From Akkermansiaceae bacterium (lineage in GTDB: Bacteria > Verrucomicrobiota > Verrucomicrobiia > Verrucomicrobiales > Akkermansiaceae), in NCBI GenBank assembly GCA_017798145.1, contig CP059069.1, positions 1,969,226 through 2,033,225 of the forward strand: 64,000 bases of DNA, read 5' to 3'. Of the stretch, positions 10,590-18,824 are shown piece after piece; positions within the stretch are counted from its first letter, which is position 1, and each line of letters begins with the position of its first letter. Under the pieces are notes generated by a model, which did not search any database, was not told the DNA's origin, and saw only the letters and a list, made by a program, of their open reading frames with translations. Made by a program: the position numbers and the translations under genes.

Positions 10590-10634
10590 AAGAACAGAAA
10601 GGTCTTTCGTAGTAATCGATTGTTGGGGGCTCAA

Positions 10635-10669
10635 AAAAAGCCGCCACATGGAACATGCGGCGGCTTTTT
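10635..10669 (-). terminator. Rho-independent terminator after the PEP-CTERM gene at 10693
   Basis: The GCCGCC/GGCGGC stem (10640-10645 with 10659-10664) is extended inside by CATG/CATG and flanked by A-runs and T-runs, so it can work in both directions. It lies 24 bp past the stop at 10693 and 45 bp before the start of the esterase-like gene. Confidence 0.85.
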
Positions 10670-10692
10670 CTGAAGTTGCATTCAAGCTACAA

Positions 10693-11487
10693 TCAGCGGC
10701 GGCGGCGTAGGAGAAGCAACGCGCCGATGCCTCCGAGGAGGGCGGCGGACGGCTCGGGAACCGGTACGATGGTGCCGGAAATCGCAATGTTATCTAAAAA
10801 ACTGTCAGAGCCCCACGCGGGGACTGCTATTCTGAAGGTAGCGGTATCGCCAGCTGCAAGAGTGGTGCTGGAAACATTGGCGAGGTTGACTTCATACCCG
10901 ACCCATGAGGTGGTCTGAGTCAGAGTGACATTGACTGGGCCCACGGCAGTTAGGTCGCTGGCAGATAGTACAGGTGAAGCGGCAAACGTTCCATTCTGCT
11001 GCAAGGATACCGTGATGGTATTACCTCCGTCGGTAGCGGAACCGCGTGCAAGATTGAAATGAAGCTTATCGAGAATCAGATTCTGTGTTCCCGTGTTGCT
11101 AATTTCGTAGTTGATCCAACTTGTAATTGTGCCTCCAAGCCGAAAATTCCCCACGTATGGGTTGGCAGTACCCGATGCTGGAGCAACAGTGAATGTCGAA
11201 ACGCCCCAAAGGGTATTGGTACTGTTAGTTCTGGCGCTCCACTGGAATTCTTTACCGGTATTTTGATCCGTCCAGATCCGTGTGCTGACATTGCCAACTG
11301 CGCCAGCGTCTTGCTTGAATCCTTGGCGAAGTTCTCTGACCCCTGTGCTGGAGGAGGTCGTTGCCGGAGAAATGGTGTTTTGCGTCTGCGTCCCGTCAAA
11401 GCCTCCGAGCAGGATGGAGGCACCATGCGCGGATCCGACCGTAAGCGCTGCGATCACCAGAAATGTGATGGTTGGGATAGTTTTCAT
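10693..11487 (-). CDS. PEP-CTERM sorted secreted protein
   Basis: 264 residues starting MKTIPTITFLVIAALTVGSA (signal peptide). The body is a beta-rich domain with the hallmark ASILLGGFDGTQTQ, followed by VPVPEPSAALLGGIGALLLL and four Arg, a textbook PEP-CTERM sorting tail (proline-glutamate-proline, transmembrane helix, basic end). Such tails are processed by an exosortase in the inner membrane; no exosortase gene is in the window. The body is paralogous to residues 24-235 of the neighbouring esterase-like protein, including the conserved GVRQL/GVREL and SWINYEI stretches. It is transcribed divergently from the histidine kinase at 11645, with 157 bp between starts. The function of the body domain is unknown; a structural or extracellular-matrix role is a guess. 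Confidence 0.9.
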   Translation of the reverse strand: MKTIPTITFLVIAALTVGSAHGASILLGGFDGTQTQNTISPATTSSSTGVRELRQGFKQDAGAVGNVSTRIWTDQNTGKEFQWSARTNSTNTLWGVSTFTVAPASGTANPYVGNFRLGGTITSWINYEISNTGTQNLILDKLHFNLARGSATDGGNTITVSLQQNGTFAASPVLSASDLTAVGPVNVTLTQTTSWVGYEVNLANVSSTTLAAGDTATFRIAVPAWGSDSFLDNIAISGTIVPVPEPSAALLGGIGALLLLRRRR

Positions 11488-11644
11488 TTTTTGTTTAGGG
11501 GTCTGTAGTGTCGTGAGCTGAGCATTGCCGACACCTGTAGGATGTCGTTCCGGCTCAAATCCGTCCAGTCACACGATCGTATGATGGGAAAAGTGCGGGT
11601 TTTCGCGCCTGACATGCCGGGGGCTTTGCGGCAGCGTCGAGGGC

Positions 11645-13651
11645 ATGGCGGTGTCGCGGCTGATGGTTCTTACCTGCCTCCTGTTGGGGGGCGCGGGAGA
11701 ATCGCGGGGAAAGGGTGCGGGCGAGAATCCGTTCACCGAGCGGGTGGCGCGCTTCCTTAGCCCAGAGCTGCGCCGAACGGAGGCGCGGTTGGTGGATTTG
11801 GAGGGGGAACTGGGGAGCTTGCCGAAGCTGATCGACCGCCCTTTCGCTTCCCGTTACGGATTCCGCAGCGGGAACCTGGAGAGGGAAGATGAGGAGCAGT
11901 GGGCGCAGATCGATCTGGGGAAGAGCATGGAAATCAGCCGCATCGTGGCGGTGCCGGTGAATGTCGCGCTGATCGGGGAGCGGGGGGCGGGTTATGGTTT
12001 CCCGAGGCGGTTCAGGATCGAGGTGGCGGACAACCCGGAGATGGGGGGGGCGGTGACGGTAGTGGACAAAACGGCGGCGGACGTGCCGAATCCCGGGGCA
12101 TACCCTGTGGATTTCCCGATGAAAGGGGTGGAGGGGCGCTACGTGCGATTGACCTCGACACGGCATTTTCCGGTGGATGAGGGATTCATCTGGGCGCTGG
12201 AGGAGCTGCTGGTGCTCTCCGGGAACCGGATGGTCTCGGTCGGCGGCAAGGTGTCCGCTTCCAGCAGCCTTGACCTCTTTCCGAACTGGTCGGTGAATCG
12301 GCTCAACGACGGATTCAGCTCGCTGGGCATGCCTGTAAGCACACAGGCAAGCCCCACGCGCGGCTATCTCAGTGCGGTGTCGAATTTTCCGGCGGCGGAG
12401 AAATGGTTGGCGGTTGATCTGGGGCGGGAGATGCCGATCGATGAGATCCGGCTGCTGCCCGTAGAGTCGGATGACTTCGAGCACCCCGGGTTGCGGTCGT
12501 TTCCCAGGGGCTATGTGGTGGAACTGGCGGGCGACGCGGGATTTTCCGAAGTGCCGTGGAGCCTGGCTTTTCCAAATTCCAATCTTGTAGGTCATCCCGG
12601 CGGACGCCCGGTGATCCTCCAGTCCGGCGGTGCGCGGGGGCGTTACCTACGTCTGCGGACGACGGGTCTGTGGGGGGAGGGGGATCGGGTGGGTTACGGC
12701 TTGGCGGAGCTGCAGGCCTATTCCGGGGACGAGAACGTGGCGCTTGGAAAAGCGGTCACGGCCAGCGACACGTTCGAGGGGACACCCGACGGGGAGTGGT
12801 TCCCGGCGGCGGCGGTGGACGGCAACACCAGCCTCCACCGTATCATCGAGATCCCGGAGCACCTGGATCTCATTGCCCGGCGGGGTTCGCTGGAAGGGGA
12901 GAAAGTCCAGTTATCCGCAAAGCGGGAGCGGAACATCGCCCGGATTTCCGGTATCCTCGGCTACGGCGCGGGCGGGCTGGTTGTCACGCTGGCATTGGGA
13001 ACGGCATGGTCGGTGGGAAGGCAGCGCGTCGTGAGGGAAAGGGATCTGAAGCTGCTGCGCGAGCAGATCGCGCGGGATCTCCATGATGACATCGGCAGCA
13101 ATCTCGGCGGCATCGTCTTGCTGGGCGAGGTGGGTTCGGAATCCAGCACGGATCCGCAGTCGCGCGATGACTTCCGCCTGATCCGCGACGCTGCGGACGA
13201 GGCCTCGGCGTCCATGCGGGACATCCTTTGGCTGATCCAGGGCGGTGAGACCGGGCTGGCGGATCTGGTCGCGAAAATGCGGCAATCCGCGGATACGATC
13301 CTCGGTGACAAGAAGGTTTCACTGATCGTGGAGCCTGCCGATTTCAGGGATATCCCGCTGAGCCTGCTGTTCCGCCGCCATGTGCTTTTTTCGTTCAAGG
13401 AAGCGCTCAACAACATCCGCAAGCATGCCGGGGCTTCGAAAGTCGATATCCGTCTGGCGGTCGATGCACGCCATTTCACGTTCGCCATCCGTGATGATGG
13501 CATCGGTTTCGATCCGCTCTCCGCCGCCCATCCCGGCCACGGCCTTCACAATTTCCAGCGGCGCGCGGACAGGCTGGGCGGAACCCATCGCATCGAAAGT
13601 GCGCCGGGGTGTGGTTCGGAAGTGACATTCACCGCACCCCTGAAATCATGA
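11645..13651 (+). CDS. Sensor histidine kinase (HisKA_3 type) with discoidin-like extracellular domains
   Basis: 668 residues. A signal peptide (MAVSRLMVLTCLLLGG) is followed by about 400 extracytoplasmic residues with two or three F5/8-type-C (discoidin)-like segments (e.g. WAQIDLGKSMEISRIVAVPV and WLAVDLGREMPIDEIRLLPV), which usually bind glycans. One transmembrane helix (about 434-455, GAGGLVVTLALGTAWSV) leads to a dimerisation/phosphoacceptor helix RDLHDDIGSNLGG with His480, as in NarX/LytS-type kinases. The ATP-binding domain shows EALNNIRKHAGAS (N box) and DDGIGFD (G box). Its stop overlaps the start of the response regulator (ATGA at 13648-13651), so the two are translationally coupled. 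Likely role: sensing a surface or extracellular carbohydrate and signalling to the LuxR-type partner. The ligand is unknown. Confidence 0.93.
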   Translation: MAVSRLMVLTCLLLGGAGESRGKGAGENPFTERVARFLSPELRRTEARLVDLEGELGSLPKLIDRPFASRYGFRSGNLEREDEEQWAQIDLGKSMEISRIVAVPVNVALIGERGAGYGFPRRFRIEVADNPEMGGAVTVVDKTAADVPNPGAYPVDFPMKGVEGRYVRLTSTRHFPVDEGFIWALEELLVLSGNRMVSVGGKVSASSSLDLFPNWSVNRLNDGFSSLGMPVSTQASPTRGYLSAVSNFPAAEKWLAVDLGREMPIDEIRLLPVESDDFEHPGLRSFPRGYVVELAGDAGFSEVPWSLAFPNSNLVGHPGGRPVILQSGGARGRYLRLRTTGLWGEGDRVGYGLAELQAYSGDENVALGKAVTASDTFEGTPDGEWFPAAAVDGNTSLHRIIEIPEHLDLIARRGSLEGEKVQLSAKRERNIARISGILGYGAGGLVVTLALGTAWSVGRQRVVRERDLKLLREQIARDLHDDIGSNLGGIVLLGEVGSESSTDPQSRDDFRLIRDAADEASASMRDILWLIQGGETGLADLVAKMRQSADTILGDKKVSLIVEPADFRDIPLSLLFRRHVLFSFKEALNNIRKHAGASKVDIRLAVDARHFTFAIRDDGIGFDPLSAAHPGHGLHNFQRRADRLGGTHRIESAPGCGSEVTFTAPLKS

Positions 13652-14316
13652 ACGGCATGAACGCGACAATCAAATCACCGCTCTGCGTCTGGCTGGTGGA
13701 GGACAACGCCACCTTCGCCACCGGCGTGCAGCGGGCGGTCAACGGCCTGGACGGCATGGATTGCACGGGAAATTTCCGCTCCGTCGAACTGGCCTTCGCG
13801 GCGCTCGACCGCGGCGAAATCCCGGATGTCATCCTGCTTGATGTGCAGCTCCCCGGCATGGACGGCATCAGCGCGCTTTCGGTTCTGAAAACACGCGTGC
13901 CCAGGGCGCAAGTGATCATCCTGACGGTGTTCGACGACGCGGATAAGATCTTCCGGGCGGTGTGCGCGGGAGCCTCGGGATACATCCTGAAATCCTCCGG
14001 CTCCGGAGCCATCGGCGATGCGATCCGGCAGGTGATGGAAGGCGGCGCGCCGATGACGCCCGGAGTGGCCCGCAAGGTGCTCGACGCCTTCGCCGGGCTG
14101 GAGTCGGGGACGATCGGCAACGATTACCACCTCACCGAGCGCGAGTGCGGGATCCTGCGCCTCATGGCGGATGGGTTGGTGAAAAAGGAGATCGCCGGTT
14201 CGCTCGGGATCAGCGTCCACACCGTTTCCACCCACATCCAAAGGGTGTATGAAAAGCTCCACGTAACGACCAACACCGGCGCGGTGGCGAAGGCGCTGCG
14301 CGAGCGACTGATCTGA
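13648..14316 (+). CDS. NarL/LuxR-family response regulator
   Basis: 222 residues. The N-terminal receiver has the acidic pair (LVEDN, residues 16-20), the phospho-acceptor Asp65 in VILLDVQLPGMDG and the conserved Lys in LKSSGSG. The C-terminal LuxR-type helix-turn-helix reads LTERECGILRLMADGLVKKE followed by ISVHTVSTHIQRVYEKL. I chose the ATG at 13648 because it overlaps the kinase stop as ATGA and gives a normal receiver start; the frame is open a little further upstream inside the kinase. It should be phosphorylated by the adjacent discoidin-sensor kinase. Targets are unknown; the divergently transcribed PEP-CTERM gene is one candidate by position only. Confidence 0.95.
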   Translation: MNGMNATIKSPLCVWLVEDNATFATGVQRAVNGLDGMDCTGNFRSVELAFAALDRGEIPDVILLDVQLPGMDGISALSVLKTRVPRAQVIILTVFDDADKIFRAVCAGASGYILKSSGSGAIGDAIRQVMEGGAPMTPGVARKVLDAFAGLESGTIGNDYHLTERECGILRLMADGLVKKEIAGSLGISVHTVSTHIQRVYEKLHVTTNTGAVAKALRERLI

Positions 14317-14337
14317 GGAGAGCTGGAGCGGAACGGC

Positions 14338-14958
14338 TCAGATCGTCCCGAACAGCCTGTCCCCCGCATCGCCAAGCCCGGGCAGGATGTAGCCTTTTTC
14401 GTTCAGGCAACGGTCGATGGCTGCCGTGTAAATCGGAACCTGTGGGTGGCTGGACTGGAAAGCGGCGATCCCCTCAGGGGCGGCCAGCAGGCAGGCGAAG
14501 CGGATGCTTCTCGCACCCGCCTCAAGCAGGGTCGTGACGGCATGCACCGCCGAACCGCCGGTGGCCAGCATCGGATCCAGGAGGATCAGGTCGGACTCGC
14601 CGAGCGGCGTGGGGTGCTTGAGGTAGTAGGCCTCGGGCTCGAGGGTTTTCTCGTTCCTTGCCAGCCCGATGTGGGCGACCGCAGCCTGGGGGATGAGATC
14701 GAGAAAGCCGTCGAGGAAGCCGAGCCCGGCACGCAGGATGGGGACGAGGATGATGGGGCGTGCCACCTTATCACCCGAGGTCAGCTCAAGCGGGGTCTGG
14801 CAGGGCACGAGCGTGCGCCCGAGATCCGCGGTGACGGCCGGAACCATGAGCGAGGCGATGCGGCGCACCCGCTGCCGGAACTCAAAGTTCGGGCAATCCG
14901 GCTCCCGGATGCAAGTCAGCTCCGCGGAGATCAGCGGATGGTCGATGTGGTGGATCAT
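14338..14958 (-). CDS. upp: Uracil phosphoribosyltransferase
   Basis: 206 residues, the normal family length. It converts uracil and PRPP to UMP (pyrimidine salvage, cytosol). Visible signatures are RRIASLM near the N-terminus, PILRAGLGFLDG, and the PRPP-binding loop ILLDPMLATGGSA; the C-terminal GLGDAGDRLFGT is the uracil-binding end typical of Upp. Its start codon follows the stop of the sigma-54 activator gene with one base between, so it is the last gene of a five-gene minus-strand operon. A housekeeping salvage gene at the end of a protease/regulator operon is unusual context. The 3' side converges with the response regulator gene, 21 bp away. Confidence 0.97.
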   Translation of the reverse strand: MIHHIDHPLISAELTCIREPDCPNFEFRQRVRRIASLMVPAVTADLGRTLVPCQTPLELTSGDKVARPIILVPILRAGLGFLDGFLDLIPQAAVAHIGLARNEKTLEPEAYYLKHPTPLGESDLILLDPMLATGGSAVHAVTTLLEAGARSIRFACLLAAPEGIAAFQSSHPQVPIYTAAIDRCLNEKGYILPGLGDAGDRLFGTI

Positions 14959-14959
14959 T

Positions 14960-16342
14960 TCAGGGCTTCGAGGCGAGGATTCGTTTCACTTCCGCCTGGG
15001 TGACACCGAGGGCGACGGCCACTTCCTTGAAATCGCCGCCGGAGCGGTCGAGAAGGCGGCCGACGATCTGCCGGGAAAGCCAGTCCATGAGCGGCGCGTC
15101 TGCGGGGGCGGAATTGATCACCTGGTCGAGACCATGGGCAAGGGCGGAGGTGCGCCCCGGTGCGGACGCCAGCGGAATGTCAGCGGGGAGAAGGATCTGT
15201 GAGGAGGCCAGCGCACAGGCGCGGGCCATGGTGTTCTCCAGCTCGCGGACGTTCCCCGGCCAGTGGTGGGCTTGCAGCGATGCCGTCGCCTCGCCGGAAA
15301 TGCGGATGCGGGCCATCCCGTTTTTCCGGGTGATGCGCTGGAGGAAATACTCGGCGAGCAGCGGGATGTCCTCCGGCCTTTCGCGCAGCGGCGGGATGCG
15401 CAGCTCGACCACGTTGAGGCGGTAGAACAGGTCTTCGCGGAAGCGCCCTGCGGAAACCTCCGCGGCAAGGTTCTTATGCGTCGCCGCAACGATGCGCACA
15501 TCGGTCTTGAGCATGTCGTTCGCGCCGACGCGGGAGAAGCTCCCGTCCTGGAGCACGCGCAGCAGCTTCACCTGGATGGAGAGCGGCATGTCGCCGATCT
15601 CGTCGAGGAAAAGCGTGCCGCCATCTGCCTGCTCGAAGCGCCCCTCGCGGCGGGAGATGGCTCCAGTGAAAGAGCCTTTCTCGTGGCCGAAGAGTTCGCT
15701 TTCCAGGAGGTTTTCCGGGATTGCCCCGCAGTTGATGGTGATCATCTCGCGCTGCCTGCGCGGGCTGTATTCGTGCACCGCCTTTGCGACAAGCTCCTTG
15801 CCGGTGCCGCTTTCCCCCGAAATGAGGACCGGTGCATCCGATCTAGCGACACGCCCGACAAGCTTGAAAACATCCTGCAAGGCGCGGGAAACGCCGATGA
15901 TCTTCACCCGCCCGTCCATGCTCGGCAGCTCGGCGGAGGGCTTGTCCGCGCTGCGCCTGTCCTCCACGGTCTGCAGGGCGGACTCCACCACCGGCCGCAG
16001 CTCGAAGGAAAGCGATTCCTTGCGCAGCACATCGTGCGCCCCTTTCTGCGTGGCCTCGATGATCTGCCCGGTGGTCGGGAATCCGGTGGTCAGGATGACC
16101 AGGGTGTCGGGGCTCTGCGCGCGGATGCGGCCGAGCAGGTCCAGCCCGTCGAAGGGCTGGATGGAAACCGCGGAGACCACCACGTTGACATGGGTTTTCT
16201 CGATCACCTTGATCGCCTTGCCCGCATCATCGCAGCGGAGGATGCGCAGCCCCTTCGCGGCAAGGTGCTTGGTGGCCCAATCCAGGAAATCCAGATCGGG
16301 ATCGACAAGCAGCAAGGTTTCTTCGGAGGGGGAATCGGGCAT
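14960..16342 (-). CDS. NtrC-type sigma-54 activator with degenerate receiver domain
   Basis: 460 residues from the ATG at 16342; in-frame ATGs at 16357 and 16384 are alternatives. Domains: receiver (about 8-125), AAA+ sigma-54 interaction domain (about 150-380), Fis-type HTH at the C-terminus (VAVALGVTQAEVKRILASK). The AAA+ module is complete: Walker A GESGTGKE, the sigma-54 contact loop GSFTGA, Walker B GGTLFLDEIGDM, and RVGANDMLKTDVRIVAATHK. In the receiver, the position of the phosphorylated Asp is Ala58 (VVVSAVSIQPFDG, aligned to the usual LLD-x5-MDG pattern). It is therefore probably not controlled by ordinary phosphotransfer. It sits 28 bp or more behind the pseudo-HtrA gene in the same operon, which suggests control by protein partners or envelope stress. 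Targets are unknown. Confidence 0.92.
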   Translation of the reverse strand: MPDSPSEETLLLVDPDLDFLDWATKHLAAKGLRILRCDDAGKAIKVIEKTHVNVVVSAVSIQPFDGLDLLGRIRAQSPDTLVILTTGFPTTGQIIEATQKGAHDVLRKESLSFELRPVVESALQTVEDRRSADKPSAELPSMDGRVKIIGVSRALQDVFKLVGRVARSDAPVLISGESGTGKELVAKAVHEYSPRRQREMITINCGAIPENLLESELFGHEKGSFTGAISRREGRFEQADGGTLFLDEIGDMPLSIQVKLLRVLQDGSFSRVGANDMLKTDVRIVAATHKNLAAEVSAGRFREDLFYRLNVVELRIPPLRERPEDIPLLAEYFLQRITRKNGMARIRISGEATASLQAHHWPGNVRELENTMARACALASSQILLPADIPLASAPGRTSALAHGLDQVINSAPADAPLMDWLSRQIVGRLLDRSGGDFKEVAVALGVTQAEVKRILASKP

Positions 16343-16412
16343 TGCGCGGCTCGGCATGTTCCCGGATGAGGCGGCGTATGGCAAGAGGCAAGATGTGACG
16401 GGGAATCCCGCC

Positions 16413-17447
16413 TCACTCCGCCGCCTGCGCCATCATCCCCTCGGCCAGCGCCCTGAGCTCCTCCACCGGGATCGCGAAGGTCTCACAGCGGTTGGCGCGG
16501 GCGATGTTCATGCCGACCAACCGCCCCCGGAGATCCAGCACAGGGCCACCCATGGTGCCGGCGGAGGCGAGGATGTCATGCTGGATGACGCGCGGGAATC
16601 CGCTGCGGCGCTTGGAGTAGTCGCCGCTCATCTGGTCGTTACGGCTTTTGTCCGCAAACAGCTCGGCCTTGGCGGATAGCTTCACATCCAGCTCCATCGT
16701 TTTCCCGTCCCTCTTCACCGAGAGCTTCACGGCATCCCCCGCTTTCATGTCCTCCAACAGCTTGACGAGATCCTTGAGGGTCTTCGTGGGCTTGCCGTTG
16801 ACCTTGGAGATCACATCGCCCTTTTTCAGGCCGGCTTCCTCAGCACCGCTGCCTTCGCTGACCGCCTCCACCTCCAGCCTGTCATCCGCCTTGGCCAGCG
16901 TGACGCCAAGCGCCGGGCCGCCCGCCGCGGGGATCTCCCTTGCGTTCGCGCTGATGACACCCGCCAGGGCGCGGCGCTTGGTGCGGCTCGTCACACCGTT
17001 CACAACCACCCAGGTGCCCAGCGCCAGCTCGCTGTCGGGCGCGTATTCGACGGGGACCAGACCCGACGCCTCCACCTTCAGCAAGGCGACATCCCAGTTC
17101 GCATCCGTCATCACCACCTTTGCGGACTTGAAGCTCTCCCTGTCCACCCTGACGGAAAGCCCGGACACGCCCTCCACCTCGCTGGCCTTCGTGAGTATGT
17201 GGCCGTTTTCGGATACCACCGTGCCATAAGCGATTTCCTTGCGGCCGGCGTAGATGACGGCGCTGGATTTCTGCAGCACCTCCTGCTGGGGGGCGAAGGC
17301 GGCCGTCACCGCCTCACCGGTGGTGCGGTATGCCGTTTCCAGGCTCTGCTGGGAAAACGCCGTGCCGGTGCACGAAAGCACGGCAAGTAGCGCAGCGGCA
17401 GCCCTAGCGTTTCCCGAGCCTGAGTTCGATCGTTTCATCTTTTCCAT
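16413..17447 (-). CDS. Catalytically dead HtrA-like protein with PDZ domain inserted in the protease fold
   Basis: 344 residues with an N-terminal signal sequence. Residues about 60-165 look like the first part of a trypsin-like domain. The catalytic His position is Ser89 (ILTKASEVEG versus MTAAHV in the neighbour) while the Asp is kept (Asp119 in WDVALLKV). A PDZ domain follows (about 178-258; AEEAGLKKGDVISKVNGKP). Only after the PDZ does the fold's last segment appear (HDILASAGTMGGPVLDLRGR), with Met299 in place of the catalytic Ser. In the standard HtrA order the serine motif precedes the PDZ, so here the PDZ interrupts the protease domain. It overlaps the active HtrA gene by 44 bp. A scaffold, inhibitor or substrate-binding role for the neighbouring protease is my inference. 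Confidence 0.85.
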   Translation of the reverse strand: MEKMKRSNSGSGNARAAAALLAVLSCTGTAFSQQSLETAYRTTGEAVTAAFAPQQEVLQKSSAVIYAGRKEIAYGTVVSENGHILTKASEVEGVSGLSVRVDRESFKSAKVVMTDANWDVALLKVEASGLVPVEYAPDSELALGTWVVVNGVTSRTKRRALAGVISANAREIPAAGGPALGVTLAKADDRLEVEAVSEGSGAEEAGLKKGDVISKVNGKPTKTLKDLVKLLEDMKAGDAVKLSVKRDGKTMELDVKLSAKAELFADKSRNDQMSGDYSKRRSGFPRVIQHDILASAGTMGGPVLDLRGRLVGMNIARANRCETFAIPVEELRALAEGMMAQAAE

Positions 17448-18387
17448 CGCGTGTGATTTCCAGGGTCAGCTTGTCCTCCGCCGCCATTTCCGCAAGCAGC
17501 GCCTGCATCCCCTCCCTGGTGGTGAGCTTCTCGCCGTTGAATGTGCGCACAAGGTCGCCCTCCTTCAGCCCGGCCTTCTCCGCGGGGCTTTCCTTCCCGA
17601 CCTTGGTGATCTCCAGCCCGCCCTCCACATCCTTGGTCGCGATCCCCAGGAAGCCGCTGCCCTTTTTCTCCTGCTTCGCAAAGGGCCCCTCGCCGATGAA
17701 TTCCGACTCCAGCATCTTGTCCCAGTTATCCAGGAAAACCTTCACCGGCACATGCATGTTCACCGGCAGCTGCGGGCCGACACGCGAGTGGATGCCCACC
17801 AGCCGCCCCTCCATGTCGAAGAGCGGGCCTCCGGAGTCCCCGCCGATGAGCGTGCCATCCGTCTGTATCGTCGTGTTCGCAACGCGCACCAGCCGCGCAA
17901 GCCTCACCACCACCCCCCTGTCCTTGTCGAAGCCGCCGGAGTGCCCCAGCGAGAAAATCCAATCCCCGAGCTTGGTGTCGTCCGTCCTATTGATCTCCAC
18001 GAAAGGGAAATCTCCCCCGCCCTCCGGCTTTTCCGTGATCTGGAGCAGCGCCGCATCGGTGTCCGCCACCAATCCAAGCGTCTCGGCCTTGAGCTTTTTC
18101 CCGTCCGGCATGATGACCTTCACATCCTTCCCGACGCCGGAGGTCACGTGCGCCGCCGTCATCACCAGCCCGTCCTTGGAGACGATCACCCCGCTGCCGG
18201 AGCCGCCGCCGAGATCGATGCAGACCGTCGCGGCCTTCGCGGCCGGCAGGGCCGCCTGCAGCGCCTCTTGGATCGCCATCAGATCGTCCTGCGATTCGGG
18301 AGCCTTCTTCGAATTGAGCGGGAAGGCGGAGGCCGGCCCCAGGCCGGCCGCCACCAGGAGGGCGAGTGCTTTCGGAATAACGCTCAT
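17404..18387 (-). CDS. HtrA/DegP-like trypsin-PDZ serine protease
   Basis: 327 residues from the ATG at 18387, which opens the signal peptide MSVIPKALALLVAAGLGPAS; the reading frame extends upstream through the preceding gene. The catalytic triad is intact: His80 (MTAAHVTSG), Asp111 (DTDAALLQI) and Ser185 (GGDSGGPLF). A single C-terminal PDZ domain (about 240-327) reads SPAEKAGLKEGDLVRTFNGE. The family degrades or chaperones misfolded envelope proteins in the periplasm. Its start lies 8 bp past the VOC gene stop, and its end overlaps the start of a catalytically dead paralogue. The active and dead pair are probably made in fixed ratio and may work together. Confidence 0.93.
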   Translation of the reverse strand: MSVIPKALALLVAAGLGPASAFPLNSKKAPESQDDLMAIQEALQAALPAAKAATVCIDLGGGSGSGVIVSKDGLVMTAAHVTSGVGKDVKVIMPDGKKLKAETLGLVADTDAALLQITEKPEGGGDFPFVEINRTDDTKLGDWIFSLGHSGGFDKDRGVVVRLARLVRVANTTIQTDGTLIGGDSGGPLFDMEGRLVGIHSRVGPQLPVNMHVPVKVFLDNWDKMLESEFIGEGPFAKQEKKGSGFLGIATKDVEGGLEITKVGKESPAEKAGLKEGDLVRTFNGEKLTTREGMQALLAEMAAEDKLTLEITRDGKDETIELRLGKR

Positions 18388-18395
18388 GGGGAAAA

Positions 18396-18776
18396 TCACC
18401 GTTCGAGGATCTCGACCTCGTAGCCGTCGGGATCGGTCACAAAAGCCATACGGTTGGCTCCTGCGGAAAATTTCTCCCGCCACCCGGAAGGCCAGATCTC
18501 GATGCCCACCTTCTCCAGCCCGTCGCAATACGCGATGATGTCCGGCACCCCGAGGGCGGTGTGCATCAGGTCTTCCGGGCAGGTTTCGGTGTAGTCGGCC
18601 GACCATGTCAGCTCCAGGAAAACGTCGTTCCCTTCCAGCTCCATGAATGCCAGCCTGTTGCCCTGCGGGGAGTCCTTCTTCTGCGCCAGGCGGTAGCCGA
18701 GCTTTTCATAGAACGAAATCGATTCATCGAGGCTCTTCACCCGAATGCGCGTATGCAGGAACTTGATCTTCACCAC
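18396..18776 (-). CDS. VOC-family (glyoxalase-like) protein
   Basis: 126 residues forming one vicinal-oxygen-chelate unit pair: an N-terminal half beginning KFLHTRIRVKSLDESISFYE and a C-terminal half ending MAFVTDPDGYEVEILER. Candidate metal ligands are the early His (LHTRI), Glu (FLELTW), the middle His (LMHTALGV) and the final Glu (YEVEIL), the usual spacing for glyoxalase I. It could detoxify methylglyoxal adducts, but VOC proteins vary and a GloA call is not secure. It is the first gene of the minus-strand operon with HtrA, pseudo-HtrA, the sigma-54 activator and upp. The promoter must lie in the 48 bp shared with the divergent gene at 18825. Confidence 0.85.
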   Translation of the reverse strand: MVKIKFLHTRIRVKSLDESISFYEKLGYRLAQKKDSPQGNRLAFMELEGNDVFLELTWSADYTETCPEDLMHTALGVPDIIAYCDGLEKVGIEIWPSGWREKFSAGANRMAFVTDPDGYEVEILER

Positions 18777-18824
18777 GCAAAACTACCTGCCATCCGCCGC
18801 CCCGCAAGCATCCCTTTTCCCGAC

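Noticed and set aside
10590-10787. N-terminal extension of the esterase-like gene to 10787
   Set aside because: The extension would translate through the terminator at 10635-10669, and the signal peptide starts at 10589.
15263-16679. Two plus-strand open frames of 368 and 395 codons
   Set aside because: Antisense to the sigma-54 activator, whose Walker A, GSFTGA and Walker B motifs are on the minus strand.
18388-18606. N-terminal extension of the HtrA gene
   Set aside because: It overlaps the VOC gene with low-sense Arg/Gly/His-rich sequence; the signal peptide starts at 18387.
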